From Aquarana catesbeiana (taxonomy: Eukaryota > Chordata > Amphibia > Anura > Ranidae), in the NCBI RefSeq assembly GCF_042186555.1, contig NC_133332.1, forward strand, positions 128,400,375-128,464,374: 64,000 bases of DNA, written 5' to 3'. The notes beneath the pieces are model-generated. The model saw nothing but the letters and a program-made list of their open reading frames with translations. It was not told the origin of the DNA and did no database searches. Of this stretch, positions 43,415 through 54,024 are shown in pieces. The translations under genes and the position numbers were made by a program. The stretch's first letter is position 1. Each line of letters starts with the position of its first letter.

Positions 43415-44105
43415 TGTAAGGAAAATGGCTGCACTTTGGTTCAATATATATATATTTTTCTTAAGAGGCCTGAACATATTTCTTATATTTTACAAGATAG
43501 GTGAGGCGCTTTGTTTATGCAAGGCTTTGACAAAGTTTAAGTGGAAATTTTAGTGAGCGAGCTGTCTGCAAAATAGAAACTTGTGGTGACAGGTTCCTTA
43601 GAATATGTACCAGAATAAGACAGGACATCTCACCACAAGTCTGGGCCTAATGCCAGGAGGCACCTTATCGAAAGTACCTTTAAAGGTTATTTCTATATTA
43701 CTCTCTTTTGTAGGAATTAAGCTAAGAAAAAAAAAAATATATATATATATATTTGATAAGGAAACTTTGGGGTAACTTTTTAAGCACGTCATCTAGCAGA
43801 AAGGTCATTGTCTTTTTCCTATATGCCATATACCATGTAACTTGTGATACTTGTACTCTTGTGATTGGATAAGCTAAGGGACCGCCCCTTGGTTTGCCCC
43901 TTATGATGTATATTGAATTGTTATCATATATACCAGGGAAAGAAAAACATAAAAATATATTTTTCGATATCCAACTGTACTGTGTGGTGTCATTCATATC
44001 ACTCATTTTTCCAATCGATTGAAGAGGCCTTCTTGATGTCCAAGTTCAGCTCGAGCAAGGAAAAGGTTTGGGGGCGCACTTGACCAGTTGACCACTACCC
44101 TCACA
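43415..44105 (+). repeat. provirus 3' LTR
   Basis: Pairs with 35340-36046 end to end. It supplies the transcription end in an intact element. Differences from the 5' LTR are given there. Confidence 0.92.
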
Positions 44106-44110
44106 CAGCG

Positions 44111-44589
44111 TAATGTTCATTTTGGATGTCTCCCTGTCCCCTCCCTCTCACTCTATATATATCTGACTTCCTGGCCAGTCAAGCTAGATCTGAAGAAACA
44201 GCGGAGGCTGTGAAACGCATCATCTGATTGGCTGCCCTAATACGTCACGTCCAGTCCTCGAAGCTTGCTTTCCTTGCTGACACGCATTTCCAGTTCTGGG
44301 TTTCGGTTTCTGTTTGTCACGGAGAACTTCAGCATGCTGGTTATTCAAGCCCCCTGGATATGCATAGAGGCTTCACTGCCACTCCATCCACTAGTGGCCT
44401 ACCACCTATACCATTGTGACCAAGCCAGCTCCCCATCACACGGACTGCATTACGAACCGCAGAGTGACCCCACACCCTGGACCCATTACTTATGTGCCTG
44501 ATCTCATTATCTTTGTGAGTAGCCCTTTGGCTTGTTTTTCTTATTAAATGAATACTTAAATACTACACTGAGTCTGGCAGCACCTTGTC
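44111..44589. other. interspersed repeat with GAAGAA...GAAACGC signature
   Basis: CTGAAGAAACAGCGGAGGC, then TGTGAAACGCATC, at 44193-44222, with a small stem (ACAGC/GCTGT) between. The same plan occurs in the arms of the 29722 and 51319 foldback elements. A/T-rich TTATTAAATGAAT follows near 44540. Classification unknown. Confidence 0.45.
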
Positions 44590-45075
44590 TTTGTCCTATG
44601 ATGCTCTGCTGGAACTGGTAATCTCAAACCATGCAGAGCTTAGTACTAATGTTAATATAAAAAGACATCTGGCTAGCAATGACTATAACATGATTTCATT
44701 TAATGTTAGCTGTAAACAACAAACACATACTGGAAAGATAAATACACTTAACTTTAAGAGAGCACATTTCCAAGGATGAGGGCTGCTCTACAAGACTTAG
44801 ACTGGGAGGGAATATTGGCATCAATGAACACAGAACAAAAATGGGAATTCTTCAAAAAGACTGTATGTGAACACACTGCAAAATATTTTCCCATGGGCAA
44901 TACATTTACAAGGTTAAAAATCTATGTGGCTCACGACCAAAGTTAAAAAAAGTTATTTAAAATAAGATAAGAGCTTTTAAAAAAATATATAGAGAGTAAC
45001 AGAATATGTAAAAAGGAAATCAAGGCTGCAAAAATTCAAAACAAACGAAGGTCAGGTCTGAGCATTTAGGCACTA
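44590..45075 (+). pseudogene. CR1-type LINE ORF2 fragment (end of endonuclease and linker)
   Basis: ISNHAELSTNV and DYNMISFNVSCKQQ (44600-44720) resemble the SDH end of a CR1 endonuclease; LNFKRAHFQG and ALQDLDWEGILASMNTEQKW (44745-44850) fit the linker that follows, up to EIKAAKIQNKRRSG near 45060. Two frames. It could belong to the same CR1 copy as the ORF1 at 32148-34142, separated by later insertions (inference). Confidence 0.55.
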
Positions 45076-45289
45076 TATATATATATTTTTTTTTTTTCCA
45101 AAATATTGAGACAAAAAAAAAATCACAAATTCATAAAACTTGCCACGCCTCTTACTAAATACCTTGGACTGTCTACTTTCCAAAGAGGAGTCGTTTGGGG
45201 GACATTTGTACTCTTCTGGTGTTTTCCAGTCTCAACAAATGAGTTGTCTGTACATGAGGATTGATCAGTTTTCAGATATAAATATAACA

Positions 45290-45620
45290 TAGTTTGTGGA
45301 CTCTATAACTTTACTACAGATTTAATAAAAACACTGATTTGGGTTTATTTCACCAAAGAAATGTAGCAGAATACAGCTTGGCCTAAATATATGAAGAAAG
45401 ATTATTTATTTGCAAATATTTTATTACAGAACCAAAGAAAAACACTTTTGTTTTTCTTTGTTTATTTAGCAAAACATAAAAAAAATCCAGTGGTTATTAA
45501 ATACCACCAAAAGAAAGCTCTATTTGTGTGAAAAATGATAACAATTTTATATGGGTACAGTGTTGCAGGACTGTGCAATTGTCATTCAAAGTACGGCAAC
45601 ACTCTTTCCATCACTGATGT
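45290..45620 (+). mobile_element. fragment of the 0.87-kb TA-inserting MITE family
   Basis: Contains ATGTAGCAGAATACA (45361), CCACCAAAAGAAAGCTCTA (45507) and GTACAG plus GTGCAATTGTC (45560), in the same order as in 21975-22854. Both ends are missing. Confidence 0.7.
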
Positions 45621-47239
45621 ACCTAAAAAAGTTTTTTTTCCCCTTTTTAATAGATTCTGACATTTGCTCCTCTTTCTGCACTGATAATTGGAGCTTTGGA
45701 ATTTTTTAGAGGTGGATGCATTCCTAAAGGCACAAAATATAGTTGGATATTAACATTTATAGAAAACAACAACAGAGAACCTTGATACAGGGCATATCTG
45801 ATTGCCTTAGGGGATCAGGAAGAAATAGTTATTCCCCCACTGGAGAATATTGGACCATGCCTTTTTCGATCTGACTAACTATATAACTATGTAAAAAAAA
45901 TGTGTTTGTCTCAATGTTCAGCTACACACAAAAAATGTAAGTGCTAAGCAAGCAATTTGGTGGAAATTAACATTGGGTTCCTGTTTATTCCCTCTGTGGA
46001 CAGCTAGATGCATGCACATAGGTGGGACTACCATGGTCCCATGTATTGGATGGAAGGACTTATGGGTGAGTGAAGGAATAAGGCTATTGTTTGGTTCTTG
46101 TCCCTCATCACTCCATTCTCTTCTTTTCTCCATATTTTCTACATCTGATGGGTCTTGACTGGATGTACATGGCTGCCCTGAGTTGGCATGGCTGTGGTAT
46201 CTTTACTACACTTACCAGTAGGTGCCCTGAATTTTTCAGGGCCCGATATGGTGGTGGTACATGTCTTGGACACTTTCACCAGCATAGAAAGTGTCCTGGG
46301 AGGCACAATTTATGTCCACCAGATGTAGACGTGTATTTAGTGCAAGGTCTACCACAGATACCACATTTGGGTCTGATTGGTGAGACTCCTGATGCAAATT
46401 TACATGTACATGCTCATGTGTGAAGATGTTACATGCCATGACAGTTGCAGAGTATGTTCTCATTATGCAAGAGGATGCAAATACATGGGGGGCTTCCAAC
46501 AGCATCTAGGAGGTCCATATGAACTCTCCCCTCTTCCCCCCTGTCATTGAGGGCACTATATATGGATCTATCCTGTGACCAAGGTGAGCTGTATACATAC
46601 AGGGAGATGATATTAAGGAATGGAGAGACATTTTGTTCTTAAATTAATTGCTTAACCCCACTATTTGACTGCAGTATGGGCATTCCACCTACAAAGTTGC
46701 ACAACACAAGCCACACACAAGCCTTTGTCTTTGGAGCAGTGTCGTTTGAATTGGATTGTTTGAAAATGAGCAATCCTCTGGCTTGATATTCACTACTCTC
46801 ATGGGAGTACAAGAGTGAGACATACAGTCTTACCTTACAAGAATTCCTGCAGTCAGTGCTAACAAATATTTTGAAATCTGGCCCTAAAGACAATAATATA
46901 CCTTGCATTACCATTTTCGGCCTGTTGCCATTACCATCCTGTGATTTGTCCTTTACTTTTCTAGTTCCAAGTAAACAGAGACAAAGGGCACAGACTAATT
47001 GTAGTAAGAGGAGGTTTTATTTGTAAACTTAAAAACAATTAGCCACTCACATCAATAAAGAAAACAGCAAGCATATGTACATTCAATCCTTGGAAGCCTT
47101 CACCCTGATCTACATCAGACATTCCAGAAAGCAGCACTGTGACCATGTAAAGGATACAGCCGCTTTAGGCAAAAAACTGCCAGATTACATAGCAGAACAG
47201 TACAGAGGCAGAAAACCCTAAGGAAGGACCTCACATGTG
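45621..47239. other. 1.6 kb with no recognised feature
   Basis: Several 60-110-residue ORFs overlap between 45918 and 46505 on both strands; none shows a domain I know, and they are mutual shadows. No inverted ends were found. The right flank (from about 47240) is the start of the hAT element. Confidence 0.4.
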
Positions 47240-47305
47240 AAGAACGTCATTGAAGTTTAAGGAACTCGAACGTTCGGAATCAAAAATGCTAATTTTAAAG
47301 GCTAA

Positions 47306-50300
47306 CAGTGGATCTCTGCACATGGGCATCGGTAGCGGGTCTAACTGAAATTTGGAGGTGGAAAAACCCGGGAGTCGTGTCCTATTCACATTTGTCTACC
47401 ACTCATAAATCTACAGCTAGAATAGACTTAGCATTTGGGAATACTTTACTATTAAACGGTCTATATGAGACCGAATATTTAGCTGGGGGGACCTCAGACC
47501 ATAATCCTCTGCTGCTTACCCTGACTTCTCCCACCAGAGGCCAAAAAGGGGGTTGGAAATTGGCAACGGGTTGGCTGCAAGAAGAACAAGTAACTATTCA
47601 GGTTCAAGTTGCGTTAGAAACCTTTTGGGGGACAAATGTGGATACGGCTGACCCGCCTATTGTTTGGGATACTTTGAAAGCGGTATCAAGAGGTGAATTC
47701 ATATCGGCAATTAAAGCGGCCAGGAAAGATCACAATCAAGAATATGAAACCCTTGTGACCAAAGGGAGGGAATGCGCACAGCTTCAGGCTGACTCCCCCT
47801 TGGAGGCTAACTACGCCTCCCTGCTGCATAGTAGGCGGTCAGTAGAACTACATTTCACAGAATTGGCTCATACTGAGGCAAAGAAGCGGGCAGAAAATAT
47901 TTTTGCTGAGGGGGATAAAAATGGTAAGCTGTTGGCCAACCTGGTGGCTGACCTAAGGACTCCTGTTAGCATCCCGGTAATAAACAGCGTAGGGACACTA
48001 ATATCAGACCCAGCGGGAATTATGGATGAATTTGTGAGTTCTTACAAAGCTCTATACTCCCCAATCCCGTCATATGACGCAGCAGGGCTGGAAGATCTTC
48101 CCCAGAGCCTTTCCATGCCTAAATTAATAGATACAGACGTTACCCAGTTAAATGCAGAAATCTCTGTTCTGGAAATTGAGGCGGCCATACTGGCATTTCC
48201 CCCCAAAAAAGCCCCGGGCCCGGATGGCTTTCCTGCCGACTTCTATAAGGTCTACATTTCACAACTGGCCCCTAGACTAAATGTATTGTTCAAGCACTGT
48301 TGGGAACATGGTTCCTTGCCGGCTTCAATGATGGAGGCTTATAATGGTACTTCTCCTGAAGCCAGGCAAGGACCCACAACTGTGCTCTTCGTATCGCCCA
48401 ATAGCATTGCTTAGTTCGGATCTAAAGATTCTTGCTAAAGTGTTGGCTACAAGACTGGCCAAGGTCATTTCGACCTTGGTTGACATTGACCAGACAGGTT
48501 TTATGCCAGGTATGTCTACGGATACAAACTTGAGGAGGCTGTTTACACACTTACAAATGGATAACACAGAGATCCCGGCTAAGGTGGTTGTCTCCATAGA
48601 CATCAAGAAAGCCTTCGATTCTGTGGATTGGCAATACATGCATAAGATTTTGGAGAACATGGGGTTTGGTCCTGGCTTCCATCGCTGGATCTACTTTACA
48701 GTGCACCAAGGACGGCGATGAGGCTTGGCACCATGGTTTCTGACTTCTTTCAAATAGGTAGAGGCACCAGGCAGGGGTGTCCGCTTTCCCCTTTTTTTTT
48801 TTGCCTTGATGATGGAGCCCTTGGCTAGGGCCCTTCGGCGTTCAGAGGAGGTACAGGCAATTCGGGTAGGGTCCATAAATGAATGTATTGCATTATATGC
48901 TGATGACTTGCTTCTGTTTCTCGAAGATCCGGGCCCGTCTCTTAGGGCAGCTTTATTGATTTTGGATAGATTCGCCACTTTTTTGGGTCTGCGAGTAAAC
49001 TGGGGTAAGTCATTTATCTTACCGTTGGGAACTGACGCAAAAAAACTAGCAGATGACACTTTGCCGCTACAATGGGTCTCATCAATAACTTACTTAGAGG
49101 TTAAAGTCACAGCCCACATTCAGGATTACATGTCCCTAAATCTCATACCTTTGGTAAATAGACTTAAGCAGAAAACGTCGGCGTGGAAGAACTTACCCCT
49201 CTCCTTGATGGGGCGGGCCAGTCTCATAAAAATGACATTTCTGTCGGTAATCTTATATTTCTTGCGTCACTCCCCGGTGTGGATTCCCAAAGGGTATTTT
49301 AAAACACTAAACAGTATCATAGGATCTTTCATATGGTCTCCGCATTCTCCACGTATAAGTATTAAAATATTACAGGAACCATGGGGTCAGGGGGGGTTGG
49401 CTCTACCTGACTGGCAGAAATATTATATTGCTGGACAGATGGTCTTTGCCAGGAGATAGTTGATGGCGCATTCTGGTGATTCTGCCACAGTAGTTGAAGC
49501 TGCACACCTGGGGTCTTACGAAAGTTTAAAGCTAGCATTGTATAGGGGCCTGAAATCCTGTCTACCTCTGACAGAATCAATGAAGGCAACGATTAAGGCT
49601 TGGGAAATAGCCACTACCTTAATGTCTCCCAGCTATACGGAATTACGCCCCCTTATGGATGAATCCGAAGCTCTCACACTTCCTGATCCTATGATATGGG
49701 CATGCAAAGGTATTAAAGTTATGAAGGACATTACTAATGAGGGGGAGCTTTGTACTTTTGATCAGCTGAAGGCCAGGCATGACCTTCCCAACTCCTTTTT
49801 CTTTCGCTACTTACAGCTGCGCCATGCCTTCAAGGAGCAAATTACAGGCCAAAGGATAGAATATCTGCCATCACCATTGGAAACCATATTATTGGAAGAG
49901 GACTTAGTTAAGCCTTTATCTTCGGTGTACAAATCTTTTTAAAAAAACACCTCTGGGGATCGCCAAATGTAGAGAAAGATGGGAGAGAGAGATTGCAGAT
50001 ATCCAGGGCGAGGATTGGGATGATATGTGGGATCATCTGTTTAAAAATCTGGTCTCGGCAAGGGACCGCTTAATTAATTTTAAATTTCTACACAGGGTAT
50101 ATCTCACTCCCGCCAGGTTGTCTTGCATTTATCCAATAGTGAGTAGCCAGTGTTGGAGATGCTCTCACACTCCTGCTGACACAGAGCATATATTCTGCAG
50201 CTGTACCCATATTCAAAGGTTCTGGTCGGGTATAACAGACTGTCTAGCGGAGGTACTTAGCACTCCTGTTCCACTGACGCCCAGAGTTTGTTTAATAGGA

Positions 50301-50912
50301 CTAGTAGAGGAGGTTGTTCCCTCTTGTGCGCATCGCACATTATTAAATATTGGGTTATTCTATGGCAGGAAAGCTATCTTACTAAACTGGAAAAAAACTA
50401 CTGCTCCTACTTTTATTATTTTGGAAAAAATTGGTTAATTCGGTTATTTACTTATATAAGGCAACATACCGTTCTAGAGGTTGTCCCAAGAAATTCACAA
50501 AGGTATGGCAGGCTTGGCTGGACTCTACAGCTACAGTGAGTTAGGAGGAACATTCATTGACTAGGTGGTAATAGAGTGGTCTAACTAACATTCTGCTGAC
50601 TTTCGGTTACCGGTAAATTGATAACTATTGTTCCCAGATATATATGTTTTTGTTTTTTGTAGGTAAGATATTGTAGGGGTAACGAGAGACTGTTTTTTAT
50701 AAATAACTGAAATTCCTGATGCGCAGGTCCATATCTGATATTATATGACTGTTGGTCGGGTTGAGGGGTTGGGGGGAGGGGGGAATTTAAGAATGGTTGG
50801 ACTTGTTATTGTAGGCCCTGCGAGGCCGACTTCGATTGGTATGTTGCCGAAGTATGTATGTTATGTTTGTTTGTCTTTAAAATCAATAAAAAGACATTTA
50901 AAAAAAAAAAAA
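47306..50912 (+). mobile_element. 5'-truncated Tx1/L1-type LINE with target duplication
   Basis: Flanked by a perfect 11-bp duplication TTAAAGGCTAA (47295-47305 and 50913-50923). The right end has AATAAA (50885-50890) and an A-rich tail. The left end starts inside the endonuclease, as expected from incomplete reverse transcription. Removing it re-joins hAT subterminal sequence. Confidence 0.92.
47308..50438 (+). pseudogene. L1 ORF2 (end of endonuclease, RT, C-terminal region), broken
   Basis: Endonuclease end: ARIDLAFGN (47419) and GGTSDHNPLLLTL (47485). RT: KKAPGPDGFPADFYK (48206), SSYRPIALLSSDLKILAKVL (48377), VVVSIDIKKAFDSVDW (48587), GTRQGCPLSPF (48760, other frame), LYADDLLLFLE (48892, catalytic pair intact), then RASLIKMTFLSVILYFLRHS and GGLALPDWQKYY (49390). 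C-terminal Cys/His motif CWRCSHTPADTEHIFCSC (50152). Faults: a frameshift near 48350, a frame change and return around 48719-48800 (the second in a T-run), TAG at 49457, and a further frame change near 49945. Much better kept than the other L1 copies, so it is the youngest. Confidence 0.88.
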
Positions 50913-51318
50913 TTAAAGGCTAATTTGCATGGTATTGTCCTAAAAAGGGTTTGGGGACCCGGGTCCTGCCCCAGGGGACATGTATCAATGCAAAAAAAGT
51001 TTTAAAAACGTCCATTTTTTCGGGAGCAGTGATTTTAATAATGCTTAAAGTGAAAAAAAAAAGTGAAATATTCCTTTAAATATCGTACCTGGAGTGTGTC
51101 TATAGTATGCCTGTAAAGTGGCACATGTTTCCCGTGCTTAGATCAGTCCCTGCACAAAATGACATTTTTAAAGGAATAAAAAGTAATTTAAAACTGCTTG
51201 CGGCTTTAATGTAATGCCGGATCCCGGCAATATGGATGAAAATCAGTGAGACAAATGACATGGGTACCCCCCCCCCCAGTCCATTACCATGCCCTTTGGG
51301 TCTTGTATGGATATTAAG

Positions 51319-52629
51319 ACACAAAACAAAAAGGTTCCCCTAAGTGGACTTTTCCGGCACTTGCATGGGCAGAAGAAATTTATAAAACTCGATAAACGTT
51401 TATATATAATAAGAAACATATAATTTTATTCGTATTGAAACAAGTACAATTGTTAAAAACAAGCAATAGATATCTAAGGTAACATAGTAAAACTATACAG
51501 TAACCATGATGAGCAACACATAATAAGTCATGATGAAAAGCTCTTCTCAAGCCGACGCGTTTCGGGGTACTTAATAGTTGTAAGATCCTTCTTCAGGGGC
51601 ATGGTTGAGAGAGAAGGGTTCATCTGAACTGAAGATATATGATTATTTGCTTGTGAAAAAAATTTCCTTATAAAAGCAAAGAAGAGCCACGGAGAAAGGG
51701 CAGGGTATGACGGTAAGCAGTAGTGGTGTAGCTAGTATAGATGTTGATACTTAGACGGTGAGGAATGCAGGTTGGTGGGCTGCAGTCACCATGGAGAGGT
51801 GTGACAATACTCCCGTTACGCCCGACCCGGGCGCGTGTAAGCCAGAGCGGCGTGCTGAGGTCACAGGAAGGCGTCTCTTAGATGGGAGCAAAAGTACATG
51901 AAGACAGCCTCATAACCCAACGTCCGGCGTGTATAGCCAAGGCCAAGGCGCTATACACGCCGGACGTTGGGTTATGAGGCTGTCTTCATGTACTTTTGCT
52001 CCCATCTAAGAGACGCCTTCCTGTGACCTCAGCACGCCGCTCTGGCTTGCGCGCGCCCGGGTCGGGCGGAACGGGAGTATTGTCACACCTCTCCATGGTG
52101 ACTGCAGCCCACCAACCTGCATTCCTCACCGTCTAAGTATCAACATCTATAATAGCTACACCACTACTGCTTACCGTCATACCCTGCCCTTTCTCCGTGG
52201 CTCTTCTTTGCTTTTATAAGGAAATTTTTTTCACAAGCAAATAATCATATATCTTCAGTTCAGATGAACCCTTCTCTCTCAACCATGCCCCTGAAGAAGG
52301 ATCTTACAAATATTAAAGTACCCCGAAACGCGTCGGGCTTGAGAAGAGCTTTTCATCATGACTTATTATGTGTTGGTCATCATGGTTACTGTATAGTTTT
52401 ACTATGTTACCTTAGATATCTATTGCTTGTTTTTAACAATTGTACTTGTTTCAATACGAATAAAATTATATGTTTCTTATTATATATAAACGTTTATCGA
52501 GTTTTATAAATTTCTTCTGCCCATGCAAGTGCCGGAAAAGTCCACTTAGGGGAACCTTTTTGTTTTGTGTCTATAGATTATTGGACGTGGCACGGCTCCT
52601 TGTCCTAAACTAGTTGGTCACCCCCTCTC
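51319..52629. mobile_element. 1.3-kb foldback element with 15-bp target duplication
   Basis: Left arm 51319 to about 51935 is a near-perfect reverse complement of the right arm, about 51955 to 52571. The centre is GCCAAGGCCAAGGCGC. A 58-bp unpaired tail (about 52572-52629, ATTATTGGACGTGGCACGG...) follows the right arm only. TGTATGGATATTAAG occurs directly on both sides (51304-51318 and 52630-52644). The arms contain CCGACGCGTTTCGGGGTAC and GATCCTTCTTCAGGGGCATG. No ORF of substance. Class unknown. Confidence 0.92.
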
Positions 52630-53154
52630 TGTATGGATATTAAGGGGAACCCCGCACCCAAATTAAAAAAAGGAAAGGCGTGGGGCCCCCAGGCCCTATA
52701 TACTCTGAACAGCAGTATACAGGCAGTGCAAATAAGACAGGGACTGTAGGTTTGTTGTTAAGTAGAATCTGTTTGCAATTTTGAACTGGTACATTTTTAA
52801 AGTGTAGCTCCAGCCAAAAAATCTATTTGAAGCTTTTTGGAAAACATAGTGAAGGGTTATTACCCCTGTGACATTTGTTTTGCTGTCTGTGCACCTCTTC
52901 AGAAGATTTCACCTCACTTTCTGTCCCAATGACAAATGTTTTTTGACAATTTGTGTTTTTTAGCGAAACAAGGATTGTTGATAAAGCATCAGTAGAGAGG
53001 AGACACATTTTTCCCATATTAACTCTTACAGGAGAGAATTTCCCTTCCTAGGGGTAGATTTCATCTCACTTCCTGTTGTCTCCTTCCGTTTGCAAGTAGG
53101 AGTCGTTTGTAAGTTGGATGTTTGAAAGTAGAGGCCTGCCCTATATACTCTGCA

Positions 53155-53885
53155 GAAATTGGGGCCTTAGGTGTTGGTGTTGCCACAACACTGTAAGCCC
53201 TCACAGTTATTCTTGGTGGTTGCAGGAACGGGCCCTGCTGTGAAATATTAGATCAAGAATTGTAATTACATGCCCCTGTTGAACAGGGTCAGAAAAATTT
53301 GGCCTTTGGTGGTGGTGGTGGTGTTGCCACAACACTGTAAGTCCTCACAGTTACTCTTGGTGGGCACTGGAACGGGCCCTGCTGTGAAATATTAGATCAA
53401 GAATTGTAATTACACGCACCTGTTGAACAGGGGCAGAAAAATTGGGTCTTTGGTGGTGGTGCTGGTGCCACAACACTAAGTCCTCAGAGTTACTCTTGGT
53501 GGGCGCAGAAATGGGCCCTGCTGTGAAATATTAGATCAAGAATTGTAATTACATGTCCCTGTTGAATAGGGGCAGAAAAATTGGGCCTTGGGCACTGGTG
53601 CTGGTGCCACAACACTGCAACCCTTCACAGATACTCTAGTTGGAGCGCAGGAACAAGCCCTGCTGCAAAGTATTGTATCAAAAATTGTAATTACACACCC
53701 CTGTTAAACAGGGGCTGAAAAATCGGGCCTTAGGCACTTGTGCTGGTGCCACAACACTGCAACCCCTCACAAATACTCTAGCTGAGCACAGCAACAAACC
53801 CTCCTTGCAAAATATTGCAACAAAAATTGTAATTACACGCCCCTGTTAAACAGGGGCTGAAAAATTGGGCCTTAGCCACTGGTGG
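53155..53885. repeat. five tandem units of about 135-150 bp in the hAT element
   Basis: Each unit has CCACAACACTG, CCTCACAG, GGGCCCTGCTG, an AATTGTAATTACA word and CCTGTTGAACAGGGG. Units start near 53170, 53318, 53465, 53605 and 53745. The last two are more diverged. They lie 3' of the transposase gene (reverse strand). Confidence 0.85.
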
Positions 53886-54024
53886 TGGCGCACAGAACCA
53901 AAAATATTCTTACAAGCTATCAGCATGATCCTTGAGGAGGAAGAGGATAGTAACTCAGCATAACAGGATAGTCACTCAGCATCAGCATAGGCATTCTTGA
54001 AGGGATCTGACATTTCAAAAATAA

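Larger units (their letters stand above)
35340..44105 (+). mobile_element. endogenous retrovirus, near full-length, gag missing
   Basis: LTRs at 35340-36046 and 43415-44105, both TGTAAGG...CTCACA, lie inside a perfect 5-bp duplication CAGCG (35335-35339, 44106-44110). Order: LTR, primer site, leader, no gag, protease tail-RT-RNase H-integrase, env, polypurine tract, LTR. RT (LPQGYVDSPAAF, YVDDLL) and env (furin site, Cys motif, C-terminal anchor) resemble gamma/epsilon-type retroviruses; the exact genus is inference. By eye the LTRs differ at about eight bases plus a few short indels over 690 bp, so the insertion is young. pol has four stops and env two frame changes, so the copy is defective. 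Confidence 0.92.

Noticed and set aside
46091..46423. 110-residue ORF as a possible host exon
   Set aside because: No splice-site pair, no domain, and a reverse ORF of similar length overlaps it.
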